From assembly GCA_035048495.1 (NCBI GenBank), contig CM068552.1:24926154-24990153 (forward strand): DNA of 64,000 nt. The letters run 5' to 3'. The notes below the pieces were generated by a model. That model did no database searches. It saw nothing but the letters and a program-made list of their open reading frames with translations, and was not told where the DNA came from. This document shows positions 34,917 to 46,174 of this stretch, in pieces. A program made the translations under genes and the position numbers. Every line of letters begins with the position of its first letter. Position 1 is the stretch's first letter. Source of the stretch: Euptelea pleiosperma (Eukaryota; Streptophyta; Magnoliopsida; Ranunculales; Eupteleaceae).

Positions 34917-36569
34917 GAAATTAAGGTTTTCCCGCTTCGTTGGTTACGAAAACCCTTGATTTCAATAATATTTGTAATTTCTCCGAATTAATTCACTTAA
35001 TCTGCAAATAAGCAGACTTGCATAGTGGCTCGTGTCGGATATCGTCCGCACTCGGGATTAGTTAGCACAATAAGAAACAAGAATAATAAAAAATGCTCGG
35101 AATAAATGGAAGGGTGAGAATGGTGGAAGTTGATTTAAAATATGTTTGAGATTGTTGTTAAAACTATTAGAATGAAAAAAAAATATAAGATAAACGAGAA
35201 TGAAAAATACAATAAATGAAAACAACTTAAACTTTAATTTAAAACTTGTTCATTAAACTAAAAACAAATGCTTACAATGCTTGTTCAAATGCTTTACAAC
35301 GGAAATAACATTAAACCAAATTAATCTAGAAAGCCATTAAAATTTTACCCTAGAAAGCATATAAAGGTAGAGAGGAAAAGAAGATAGAGAAAGAATGTAG
35401 GAAGGTTAGAGAGAAGCTTACCATTGAAGAGGTAGATTGTGCAATTCCGATTGGATCGACATCAATAGGATTGAGGATTGTAGCCTTTGATTGTGGCAGA
35501 TGGAATGGGCATCAAGGAGACGATGTTGTTTGAAGCTTTGCACCTCGAGGTGGAGGCGTTAATGGTGAGCTCGCCAGAGTTGCTCGCCGGAGAAAAAGTG
35601 TGAAGTAGAAGAGAAAGAAAGAAGAAAAAGAGGAAGAGAAAGGGGAGGGAACCAACCCAAAAAAGAGAGATCGTAGATCTCTTATAGACTTTTTTTTTCT
35701 TTTTGCTTGTTGTAAAAATGATGACCGTTGGATCTAGAGAGATCCAACGGTTGGGAATGGGTTAGTTAGATGAGAGAGAGAGTGACTAGGATAGAGAGAT
35801 ATGGGGAGAGAAGAATCGGTCAAGTGAGACCAATTCTCTCTTGTTGTTGCAAATGGGCATGAGCATGGGTCATGGGCATGGGCATGGGTCATGTGCATGG
35901 GTATGGGTCATGGGCATGGGTCATGGGTATGGGCATGGGTCATGGGTCATGGGTATGGGTCATGGGTCATGGGCCTATGTCATGGGCCAAGATAGATAGA
36001 TAGAGAGAGAAATAGGAGAGAGGCGAGAGAAAAATACAAAAATAAAAACGTTTGAGGGTCTTGAACCCTGGTCTTCTTTATTCTCTCTCGTCCGCTCTAC
36101 CAATAAGTCAAACATATCCTTTGATGTCAATTGGTGTGGCCTTTAACACCTAAGTCCTTCTCTTGGTCTCTAGCTATTCTTCTCTTTCTTAGTCCTTGTT
36201 CCGGCTCTACGATCCTCTAGCTTTACCCGTACATGTCTTCTATCTTTTTATCCTAGCATGTTGGCTCTTTAAGTTTTGATAGAAGTCTTCTGTGGTTGAT
36301 CATGGGCCCGCTACTATTCAAGAATCGCCCGATAGGGTCTCCTACAAGTGAAAAAGCGCGTAATGAGATTCAACTAAAACGGCTTGATACTGGACTATCC
36401 GAAATGCGTATATTTCATGCAAATAGTCGATTTTGTCTAAAGAATGCGTTCTACGCAATGGAAGAAACTCTTATATGGAAAAGTCGACAAAAAGATAAGT
36501 TTTATGTAGGAGAATGCGACATCGCTATAAGGATAATGACTTAAAATAAGCACTTTTGAGCGAATATCA
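34917..36569 (-). repeat. 3' LTR of element A
   Basis: It runs from TGAAATTAAGGTTTTCCC to GCGAATATCA. It belongs to a shorter LTR subfamily (about 1.65 kb) that shares both ends with the 2.85-kb LTRs but has a different middle. It holds an ATGGGC/ATGGGTC minisatellite (about 35850-35990), longer than in the 5' LTR. Confidence 0.93.
35850..35990. repeat. ATGGGY-type minisatellite in LTR A (3' copy)
   Basis: GGGCATGGGTCATG-type units of 6 and 7 bases are repeated about 20 times. The matching array in the 5' LTR (42598-42685) is shorter. The arrays must have been the same length when A inserted, so the difference arose since. Confidence 0.85.
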
Positions 36570-36604
36570 CAACCCCCAACTAGCATGTTGCCAATCCTTG
36601 GCAA
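36570..36604 (-). other. PPT and adjacent hairpin of element A
   Basis: On the minus strand, TTGCCAAGGATTGGCAA (complement at 36588-36604) is followed by ACATGCTAGTTGGGGGTTG and then the LTR. The polypurine-like tract would prime plus-strand DNA. Both the hairpin and the tract match elements E and F. Confidence 0.7.
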
Positions 36605-38515
36605 TTATTGCGAAATAAGTGAGCGAAAGAGGGCTAGGCATAACATGCTAGAAAACTTATTTGCATTACTCAAAAAACTCTATTTTGTCAGATTATTTTA
36701 AGGATGAAAGAAATCATTCACAAATTAGAACTAATCAGCAAAATGCAACACTTCTACAAATGGACATTTAAACAAAAGATTACTCAGACTCAGTGTGTGT
36801 GTGTGTTCAACATCATCCTTATCTGGCAGTAGAGATATCTGGATCTCCTTAGAGACTCTATGCTTCGACATCAATCCTCACTTGTATACCACTCAGAAGT
36901 GAATCACTCAGAAATGGTTTTATACTTTTCTCTCAAACTATATGTGAGGAGATAAATATAGAAACTGGCAAATGTCTCACATATAAAGTTCTTGAATGGA
37001 GGGTATAAGAAGATTTAAGAAGATCTCATGATTGGAATGTCATATCACTTAAGAACGTCGGATCAAACTCTATAATTTCTCTTTTCTCCATTCTCCACAC
37101 TTGAGGATTGTACAAATCTAGAATCAAATAGGACTTTCCTAAGTTGTATTGAGGCTTAGGGTAGGTTCAGAAAAGAAGAATATTCTGGTATTCAAAAATT
37201 CTGAGAAGGTATCTCACTATTCTTTGCAACTTTTCCCAAGGGTAATATTTCCTTGACTTTTCTTCAACCTTTTTCAGATTCTTTTTCCTTTCCTTCTTTC
37301 TTTCTGATCATGTTTCTTTTCAGCTTGAACCATTTGTTTTGTTTTCTTTTCTTTTCCTTTCTTGGTTTTTATCTTTTCATGGTGTAATCATACCAAATAC
37401 TCTTTGATCCCTCTCAGAAGTAGGTTATAGTATTGAACTCTTTTTTTTTTGGATTGGGTTTTTGGTTTATGGGTTAACAAGAAAAAGGTTTTCATCAACA
37501 GGCTCAAAAATAGTTTCTAACGGTATAGATGGTAGGGAAGCTAAAAAGTCTGATTGGCTAGAAAGATGGCCTATATCATTTTCTAGAGTTTATACTTTCA
37601 TCTTCGATGTCTCGAATGGATATAGAGAAGGTTCTTCATGTAATAATCCGAATTTGATGTCGTTCTCAGTTCTATGACCAAAGCGAAGGTTAATGAGATC
37701 ACTCAATGGAAATATTTCGGGACTATAAGAATTGTGAGTCATCTTGTGACTCAGAATAATTTTATAACCCTAAGAAATAATGAAAAGCTCAAAAGCTCAC
37801 TGGGTTAGGTCTCTACATTTGTTCTTCTTGGATCTCTGGATAAACTAAACTTCGGATAATTCTGACATTGATATGTGAACATTTTTGCTGAATCTAAGTT
37901 TTTAAAGATTTTTCAATCCACTGTAGTAATGTTTGCTTTCAAACTGAATGAAGAGCTAATAAGTGATTTTTCAAAACAGACATCCTTTTCAATAAATAGA
38001 CTTTACAGAAACTTTTTACTCATCAAGTCAGGGCATTTTCGAAAATCACATGAAATCACACCCAAAAACACAAGGTTTCTCTTTCTCTCTATAAATGTTT
38101 TTTTTTTTTTTTTCAAAAGCAAAACATGAGTTTTGGTAAACACCCACCCCCAACCAAAATATAGCACCGTCCTCGGTACTCATGATCGGGACATAAAATG
38201 ATGGAAAATCGATAATGATGATGCAAAGGTTCAGGGAGAATGTTACCAAGTCGGCATAAACTCGATAGTGTGTGGTACCTGATGATCGGAAGAATGAATG
38301 TACCTGCATGTCCAGAGATATCACAGTAATAACAAATGCATGAGATTCATGTACTCTAAGAATATCAGAATTGCTTTTCCGAAAGCGCTAAGTTTTATGT
38401 CTTCAGCCAGACATGACGGGGGTATATCAAGTATCCCCAACCAAGTTAAAACTCATGGAGACCGAGTGAATCTGCAGTCTTCCTGATTCCTACAGTGGAA
38501 GAGATTGTTATCCTA
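36605..38515 (-). other. 3' non-coding region of element A
   Basis: This region corresponds to 12590-14430 of F, read in inverse. It includes the CACCGTCCTCGGTACTCATG block (38165) and the GACATGACGGGG block (38412). It follows the gag-derived coding region directly, because about 4 kb of pol is deleted. No credible ORF. Confidence 0.7.
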
Positions 38516-38933
38516 TCCCTTGTCTAGTTATACCTGTGTAGAACAGGTCTTTCTCAGTGTAAACTGAGATAAGGATAGTAAGAGCTCTAAGCAGACCCGC
38601 AAAAGCATTTAGTTCAGCTGGGAGGCATCGAAGCTTCTCAGTAAAAATGGAGAGGAGAGTAGTAGTGGGTTCTCTAACCATGGTTAGCAGAGCCGCAAAC
38701 TCATTGAGTTTAGCGGGAATGTATCTGAATGGAGCAAACTCCTGCAGATCAATAATACCAAAATTGTCTGACTTCGAGATGAAGTCAGGCTCAAAGTGTT
38801 CTAGACACTTAGCTAATATTTCCTTGGGAGAGTCCGAAAGTAGACTCTCTACGACACATGGTGTATTGACAATATCGATGTATATTGGCTGTTCAATAAT
38901 GGGAACCTCTGCTTTGAGGTTGTCAAATGGCGT

Positions 38934-40037
38934 CTACATGTCATCGTGTCCACACCCGATGTATGTATCATCGATGGTGAGGAATGGAGGTGCCAGGACA
39001 ACTGGGACCGCACTATCTAGACAGTGCTTAGTGTCTGGAATGTCTACTTTAAGTGCAGACAATGAAGTATTAGAGGCAGATGATTCCTCTAAGCTAGGTT
39101 CAGAAGTCGGTGCTTTGAAGGACATCGAAGATGGAGACTCGTGCTCATCAATATTGTAGTCCGATCCTTTGTTTGTAGCAACAACAATTTTTTCTTGTAA
39201 AGTCTGGTATTGGGCCCAGTTATGCGAATCCTCATTATGGACTGTGGCCAGGGTATTCCCCTCTAGATAAACCATAGGTTGGCTAGTGAAGTTGACTTCC
39301 TCTCTCTCAGATTCTAACTCACCTAGACGGTGTTCCAAGCTCTCCATGGAGTGCTGTTGTTGGATAATGTATTGCGAGAGGAGTTCTTCTAGACTAGGTT
39401 TAGTAACAGACTGTGGCGGTTCAGCTAAAGGAAGCCGAGGTGCCAACTCTTGAATGTAGTCCGACTGAGTATGAAAGTTATATGATGGATGTGAATCTGG
39501 GACTATCTGTTGACTTTGAAAATCCTGCGGGGTCCATTGTTGACCAAAATATTCAGTCTGTGGATCTGGCTGGTACTGCGACTGTGAGTACTGGCCATCA
39601 TATTGTCCATAGGGTTGGTGAAACCCGAAATGATACATATCTTGTTGCAGATTCTGCTGAGGAAAATATTGTTGTTCCCATCCAAAGTTATCGTGACTTC
39701 CATTGTCCAGATAATACGTGTTATTGTAGGAGGTCTGCAGCGGAGGTTCAAATGTACTAAAATTACAGACCTCTTCCTGGACATGAGGGAAATATCCCAC
39801 AGATTTGGAGTGATAAACAGGCTTCTGGACCGCAACATCAAAGACGGAAACTGAGTTTCTCAAATCCTTAAGTAGGGATTTCAGCACTGGATCGCCCTGT
39901 GCTTCATATCCCATGGAACTCTGTGAGATTGGAGTGTCATGACGACACTCAGGATTGGTATACCATTGCTCGGAGTTATCGCCTAGATCTTCAAAGAAAT
40001 TGTTGTAGGTCTCGAATAGAGGCCGTTCAACAGCCAT
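38934..40037 (-). CDS. Truncated gag-derived ORF of element A (367 aa)
   Basis: It starts MAVERPLFET, matching residues 50-59 of C's gag, and then jumps to FEDLGDNSEQW, equivalent to residue 248. The whole capsid core is therefore missing. Where C has its CCHC knuckle (326-339) there is only GYFPHVQEEVC, so the zinc finger is missing too. The Gln/Tyr-rich linker is kept (about 110-230). A further jump joins the linker to the C-terminal protease block (VPVVLAPPF, YIGCGHDD), skipping the DLGAS active site. The ORF ends at TAG 38934, and the same frame stays open for about 140 more codons to a TAA near 38516. The three losses keep the frame. It cannot form a normal capsid or cleave; any role would be as a co-packaged factor. 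Confidence 0.8.
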   Translation of the reverse strand: MAVERPLFETYNNFFEDLGDNSEQWYTNPECRHDTPISQSSMGYEAQGDPVLKSLLKDLRNSVSVFDVAVQKPVYHSKSVGYFPHVQEEVCNFSTFEPPLQTSYNNTYYLDNGSHDNFGWEQQYFPQQNLQQDMYHFGFHQPYGQYDGQYSQSQYQPDPQTEYFGQQWTPQDFQSQQIVPDSHPSYNFHTQSDYIQELAPRLPLAEPPQSVTKPSLEELLSQYIIQQQHSMESLEHRLGELESEREEVNFTSQPMVYLEGNTLATVHNEDSHNWAQYQTLQEKIVVATNKGSDYNIDEHESPSSMSFKAPTSEPSLEESSASNTSLSALKVDIPDTKHCLDSAVPVVLAPPFLTIDDTYIGCGHDDM

Positions 40038-41634
40038 CAGAGAAATGTGAGTCTCTCAGAGGAGGGAGATAGATTAGGTGAAAGAGATCGGTGCGGTAGA
40101 CTGACTCTCATATCGAATCAGTCTCAGGTTGGATCAAATCCAAATGGGCATATGCTTGTAAAAGCAAGCCCTAGAGTCAGTAAAAATCTGAGGACTACGA
40201 AATTGAATGAGCCTAGATGATGCACACAGAGCAACAGATAATCCTATTTCTAAACAATCATGACAGTATTATGAATTATCTTGTTTAGTGTAGGGATAGT
40301 GTAGATTATGACAGTGGGCGGACCACTGGTTTATCTTCTATTACCCGCCGGACTAACTTTTCACTCTATAGGTTCTCACAAGGATACACTCTTCAAAGCA
40401 AATCCGCTAGTACTAACTCAAGTTGACCGCAAGATAATCCAAAGCCTAGATAGACGTGCGGCACATCGGCTGACTTAAGTACGCCCCAGACTAACCGGAT
40501 TTGTCAAGCGTGAAGATGAGTTTTCCCAGAAGATGAGCTAGGGTTGGTTCGTGTTCCTAATCCAACACTAAGCTAATCCGACAGACAATCAAGGAGGCCA
40601 CTTACGAGCTCGGTATACGTGAGTAGTAGGGACCTATGGGTGTGTTAGATAACAGGGACCCGCACTCATGGACTTAATCGACTTGATCTTTGAAGGGGTC
40701 GCTTTATGTGGAGTTTTCCTCAAACACCGATCTAATTGGGCTCTACTTCTTGATTGATTTTAATTTTTGGCTGTGGTTGCACAAAAGCTGATATGACGAG
40801 GTGAGTAATGAAATCCCACCAGTTTCAAGTTAGCGCTGGGTTTGCTCTTTATGTATTTTATTACGGCCAAACCAAGCAATTCTGATAAGTTTTGCAAAAG
40901 CAAATAAACAATCGGCACAGTATTTGCACAATGATCATGATCGCACTCAAGGCGAGGTGTAGAAACTTACCTGCCCATTGGCTACGCATGGGGTCTCCTC
41001 CGTGAGATAGGGGGGTATCCAAATGGGCTTGGGCCCGACTCCACCTCTTTGAGCTTTCGCTCCCTACTCACTTGGTAAACGCAATCCGCAATCACGTTAG
41101 TCCATAATGGTCTATGGTATGGATTTGGAAGATATACCGACTTTGGGGTTTCAAGAAACACGCAATGATTTAGGGCAGGTATTGTGAATTAATTCCAATT
41201 AGGGTTTGAAATTCAACTTTAGCTATTCCCGAATTAGGATTCAAAAATATCTACTTTTGAATTACCCGGAGTTAGAAATCTTCCAAATTGAATCAAATAA
41301 CCAATGGTGATCTAACTAGAAATAGCAGAATTGAAATCTGACCCTAATATTTTTGGTATTTTTAATTAGTTAATTATCTAGCAGTTATTCTAAAAGGAGA
41401 GAAAGTATCCCTAAATTATTACAACTTTGCACTCGGCCGTCCGAGGCATTAAAATAATAAGTGAAAAATGTGAAAAATAAAGTGGAAAGTTTCCGATTTG
41501 GATCGGATCTTGAAGATTAAGCAGCTTTCTGAATTCCTGTTCGTCTTTTTGCAATCCCGTCAACCGAGCGGCAACGGAGCCATTTGAAATTAAGTTCTAA
41601 TCGTCTTCATTCCTTTATGCATTCCTGTACACTC
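40038..41634 (-). other. Leader of element A
   Basis: This is collinear with the leaders of B and C. The sequence equivalent to the upstream gag start (ATGCCCATTTGG, complement near 40146) is followed by an in-frame TGA, which moves the start down to 40037. The splice-donor hexamer is kept. Confidence 0.7.
40965..40970 (-). promoter_or_regulatory. Putative conserved 5' splice site in leader of A
   Basis: The minus strand reads GGGCAG|GTAAGT, at the same place relative to gag as in B and C, although the sequence around it has changed (the short ORF upstream is frameshifted here). Confidence 0.45.
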
Positions 41635-41652
41635 TCCCCGGCAACGGTGCCA
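41635..41652 (-). other. Primer binding site of element A (tRNA-Asp type)
   Basis: On the minus strand TGGCACCGTTGCCGGGGA starts two bases after the LTR's TTTCA end. It matches the 3' end of plant tRNA-Asp(GTC) at 17 of 18 bases, as recalled for Athila elements. A second, partial copy of the PBS plus LTR edge lies at about 41570-41594 (GAGCGGCAACGGAGCCA then TTTGAAATTA), so this junction is duplicated in tandem. Confidence 0.75.
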
Positions 41653-41654
41653 TT

Positions 41655-43268
41655 TGAAATTAGGGTTTTTCCGCGTCATTGGTTACGGAAACCCTTGATT
41701 TCAATAATATTTATAATTTCTCCAAATTGATTCACTTAATCTGCAAATAAACAGACTTGTACAGTGACTCGTGTCGGATATCGTCCGCACTCGGGATTAG
41801 TTAGCACAATAAGAAACAAGAATAATCAGAAAATGCTCGGAATAAATGGAAGGGTGAGAATGGTGGAAGTTGATTTAAAATATGTTTGAGATTGTTGTTA
41901 AAACTATTAGAATGAAAAAAAAAATATAAGATAAACGAGAATGAAAAACACAATAAATGAAAACAACTTAAACTTGAATTTAAAACTTGTTCATTAAACT
42001 AAAAATAAATGCTTACAATGCTTGTTCAAATGCTTTACAACGGAAATAACATTAAACCAAATTAATCTAGAAAGCCATTAAAATTTTACCCTAGAAAGCA
42101 TGTAAAGGTAGATAGGAAAGAAGAGAGAGAAAGAATGTAAGAAGGTTAGAGAGATGAATTAGAGAGAAGCTTACCATTGAAGAGGTAGATGGTGCAACTC
42201 CGATTGGATCGACGTCAATAGGATTGAGGATTGTAGCCTTTGATTGTGGCAGATGGAATGGGAGACGTTGTTGTTTGAAGCTTTGCACCTCGAGGTGGAG
42301 GCGTTAATGGTGAGCTCGCCGGAGTTGCTAGCCGAAGAAGAAGTGTGAAGAAGAAGAGAAAGAAAGAAGAAAGAGAGGAAGAGAAGGGGGAGGGAACCAA
42401 CCAAAAAAAGAGAGATCGTAGATCTCTTATAGACTTCTATTTTCTTTTTGCTTGTTGTAAAAATGATGACCCTTGGATCTAGAGATATCCAACGGTTGGG
42501 AATGGGTTAGTTAGATGAGAGAGAGAGTGACTAGGATAGAGAGATATGGGGAGAGAAGAATCGGTCAAGTGAGACCAATTCTCTCTTGTTGTTGCAAATG
42601 GGCATGAGCATGGGTCATGGGCATGGACATGGGCATGGGTCATGTGCATGGATATGGGTATGGGTCATGGGCCTATGTCATGGGCCAAGATAGATAGATA
42701 AAGAGAGAAATAGGAGAGAGGCGAGAGAAAAATACAAAAATAAAATCGTTTGAGGGTCTTGAACCCTGGTCTTCTTTATTCTCTCTCGTCCGCTCTACCA
42801 ATAAGTCAAACATATCCTTTAATGTCAATTGGTGTGGCCTTTAACACCTAAGTCCTTCTCTTGGTCTCTAGCTATTCTTCTCTTTCTTAGTCCTTGTTCC
42901 GGCTCTACGATCCTCTAGCTTTACCCGTACATGTCTTCTATCTTTTTATCCTAGCATGTTGGCTCTTTAAGCTTTGATAGAAGTCTTCTGTGGTTGATCG
43001 TGGGCCCGCCAGTACTCGAGAATCACCCGATAGGGTCTCCTACAAGTGAAAAAGCGCGTAATGAGATTCAACTAAAACGGCTTGATACTGGACTATCCGA
43101 AATGCGTATATTTCATGCAAATAGTCGATTTTCGTCTAAAGAATGTGTTCTACGCAATAAAAGAAACTCTTATATGGAAAAGTCGACAAAAAGATAAGTT
43201 TTACATAGGAGAATGCGACATCGCTATAAGGATAATGGCTTAAAATAAGCACTTTTGAGCAAATATCA
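41655..43268 (-). repeat. 5' LTR of element A
   Basis: It runs from TGAAATTAGGGTTTTTCC to GAGCAAATATCA, 1,614 bases. It differs from the 3' LTR by point changes, a shorter ATGGGC array (42598-42685) and a small deletion near 42260. ORFs at 42091-42404 are spurious. Confidence 0.93.
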
Positions 43269-43273
43269 GGTAG

Positions 43274-46174
43274 GCTTCCTTAGGACTAAAATAGGCATAG
43301 GAAAGATCTGTGGGAAGAGGCTTGAGCTTCAATTTCGATGGAGTGGAAGAATGCATCTCAGAAGACACGGATAGAAGAGGTTTTACCTCAGTGGTACAGG
43401 GAGGATAGGTTCTCTGTCTATGGTTATCAGAGGCTCGAACTCGATGAGTGGAGTTGGGATATCTATCAATGGAGCAGTCTCCAAAAGATCGTTGAGATCA
43501 GAAATGGCTGACTCTGTTGCAAAGTCAGCCCCAAAGTGTGCTAGACACTGTTTAAGAATATCTTCGGTGGAGTCTGGGATTAGACTCTCAATGGCACACA
43601 TTTCATTGGCTACATCGCGATCGGCATCTTGTTGCATTAAACGAAAGATATTGACCTCAGCTTTCAGGTTACCGAAAGCAATGGACATGTTTTCGTCTCG
43701 ACACCCGATGTGTGCATTCGCGGTGGCAAAGAATGGGCGGCCTAAGATGACCGGAATGCAGTTATCCTGACGCGGCTCAGTGTCGAGAATGATAAAGTCC
43801 ATAGGATAATAAAAGTCAGCGACTTTTATAAGGACATCTTCAATGATTCCTCTTGGAATGTTGATGGACTGATCAGCCAATTTCAGGGTTACATTGGTAG
43901 GCTTCATATCTTTCAGTCCTAACTGCTGATATACCGAGAACGGTATGAGGTTGACGCTAGCCCCTAAATCTAGCAAGGCAGTGCAGCTAAAGTTGTCTCC
44001 AATTTTGCATTGGACAGTTGGGCTACCCGGATCCTTGTGTTTGATCACACTGTTGCATTGAATGAATGCGGTAGCTTTTTCGGCCAAGAAGGCAGCTTTG
44101 GGTACATGCGTACACCGCTTGACTGTGCACAAGTCCTTGAGGAATTTGGCATATGAGGGGATTTGCTTGATAACAGAAAGGAATGGGATATTGATCTGGA
44201 CGTCTTTAAAGACGTCTAAGATCTCTGAGAATTGCTGATCCCGCTTATCTTGGACAAGTCTGTCCGGGAATGGAGGATTTACTTGACAAATGGATTTGTC
44301 TTTAGCCTTAGATTTCTACACAAGGATATCTGATGTTGGTGCAGAGGTAGAAGAAGCAGAGGCAGGATTGGTACTAGTTTCCTCTATGCGAGTGATGGGT
44401 GCTGGAGATGGCACCGGCAGTGGTTGGACTCCCATGTCTACAGTTTTTCTGACCTTAGGGTGGTGATAGCTTGCACCTCCCCTTGACAGTTCTCATTCTG
44501 GCTCTGAGATTGAGAACCGATCTCATATACTGCCCCTTTGGCAGTTCGTTTAGGGTTGGCAATGGGTTGGCTAGGAAAGATCCCCTTAGCTTTCTCAGCT
44601 TCTAAGTTACCTAGACGTAGCTCTAGACGAAGCATGGATTGTTGTTGCTGTTGCTCTAGGCGTTGCATAGATTGAGTAATGAGTTGAGCTAGAAGGTCCT
44701 CGATACCTAGTTTGGGGACCGACTGTTGGGGAGCAGCTAATGGGAGCTGAGGCACCAATTCTCGACTAAAGCTCATCGGGGCATTATAGTTGTAGGATGG
44801 AGAAGTAGTGGGGACAATCTGTTGGTTCTGAATGGTCTGTGGGACTCTTTGCTGACTTTGAAAAGTGCTTGGTTTTCTAGAGTACTGATCCTGTTGGAAC
44901 TACTGGTTCTGAGTAAATCGGTACTGACTCTGCGGGGGTACTGACCCTGATTGAATTGCCTATTGGGTTGATTAAACCCAGGAGGATACGTGCCTTGAGG
45001 CTGACGCTGAGGTTGAGCTTGCGGTTGAGTAGATGGAGGCCTCCAAGAGAAGTTAGGGTGGTTTCTCATGTCAGGATGATAAGATTGACTATACGAGTTC
45101 TGAGTAGGTGGTTTGTAGGTGCTAAAAGCACAAACTTCTTCCTAAAGAGGAGTGGACCATCCTTCATTCAAAGGACAATGCTCAATAGTATGGGAGGGTT
45201 GCAGACAAAGGGTGCAGGATTCCATGGGGCTCTGATGTCCCACATGCATGACTGGGGTAGATTGTTGAGTAGGCTTTTGTATTAACACAGCCAGCGCTGA
45301 GATTGACTTGCTCAACTCTTGACTGACAGATCGAAACTCCTTATCAGCTGTAGCATCATGTCCCTTTGTTGTCCTTTGGACCAAAGTGGTTCGACTGAAC
45401 TCTGAGGCAGTCGTCCAATGTTGAGAGTTTTCTCCTAACTCTCCCAAGAATTTGTATACATCGGTCGGAGTTTGGTGCAAAAATTTTTCCTGGCACATAG
45501 ACTCTACCATGGTTCGGGACTCATCAGTAAGTCCCTTGTAGAAGATGTGGACAAGATTGCCCTTGTCGATGCTATGGTGAGGACACTTAGTCAGGTAGTC
45601 TTAGAATCTATCCCACGCTTCGAAAAAATTTTCATCGGACTTCTGTCGGAAGTCTTGAATGAGTTGCTTCATCTGGTTGGTCCGAGTCATGGGGTAGAAT
45701 TTAGACATGAATTTTTCCACTAACTCTTTTCAGCTGCTGATTGAATCAGTGGTAAGGAGTAGAACCAATCTGAGGCTCGGTCTTTGAGCGAGAATGGGAA
45801 AACTCGCAGACGTACATTGTCATCATCAAGATTCTGATTCTTAAAAAGTAGGATGACATGTTGGAATTCCCTAATATGGGAATATGGGTCTTTTCTTGGG
45901 AGACTGCGAAAAGTTGGCAGCATTTGGATCGTCTGTGGCCTGATCTCAAACGTACCGCCGTAGTAGGTAGAAGAACAATGCAAGTGGGCGGATTATCAAA
46001 GATAGGGGCGAACGTCTCGATAAGAAGTTGTTCGGCTGCCATTACTACAAAGGTAGTAGTACTGGGAGAGGCGGGTGGGGAAAGAGATGGGGAAGGATTT
46101 AGTGGAGGATCCACTGTAGGTACGTGATTCTCAGATCGAATCAAGCGTTTGTTCGGACGAGTCCAAACGGGCAT
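43274..46174 (-). pseudogene. gag-protease of element B, broken
   Basis: The same order of domains as element C is present but split among frames by stops and small indels: the N-terminal MPVW start (46174), capsid (45500-45980), CCHC knuckle CTLCLQPSHTIEHC (near 45200), Gln-rich linker (44440-45070), protease with DLGAS (near 43965) and ILGRPFF (43740). The longest intact piece, 43383-44132, holds the whole protease with a normal CAG codon where C has TAG. A frame change near 43400 shows decay next to element A. Confidence 0.87.

Larger units (their letters stand above)
34917..43268 (-). mobile_element. Non-autonomous Athila-like element A, complete, TSD GGTAG
   Basis: This is an 8.35-kb element with both LTRs (34917-36569 and 41655-43268) and GGTAG on both sides (34912-34916, 43269-43273). 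The target, B's protease-RT spacer, is exactly interrupted: the AATGACAGGGTAG / GGTAGGCTTCC halves match the uninterrupted copy at 120-137. The internal 5.1 kb has PBS, leader, a 367-residue gag-derived ORF, the 3' non-coding region and PPT, but no RT, RNase H or integrase. It must therefore depend on a relative for movement. The two LTRs are similar but not identical (mid-90s percent by eye), so it is not very recent. Confidence 0.93.
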
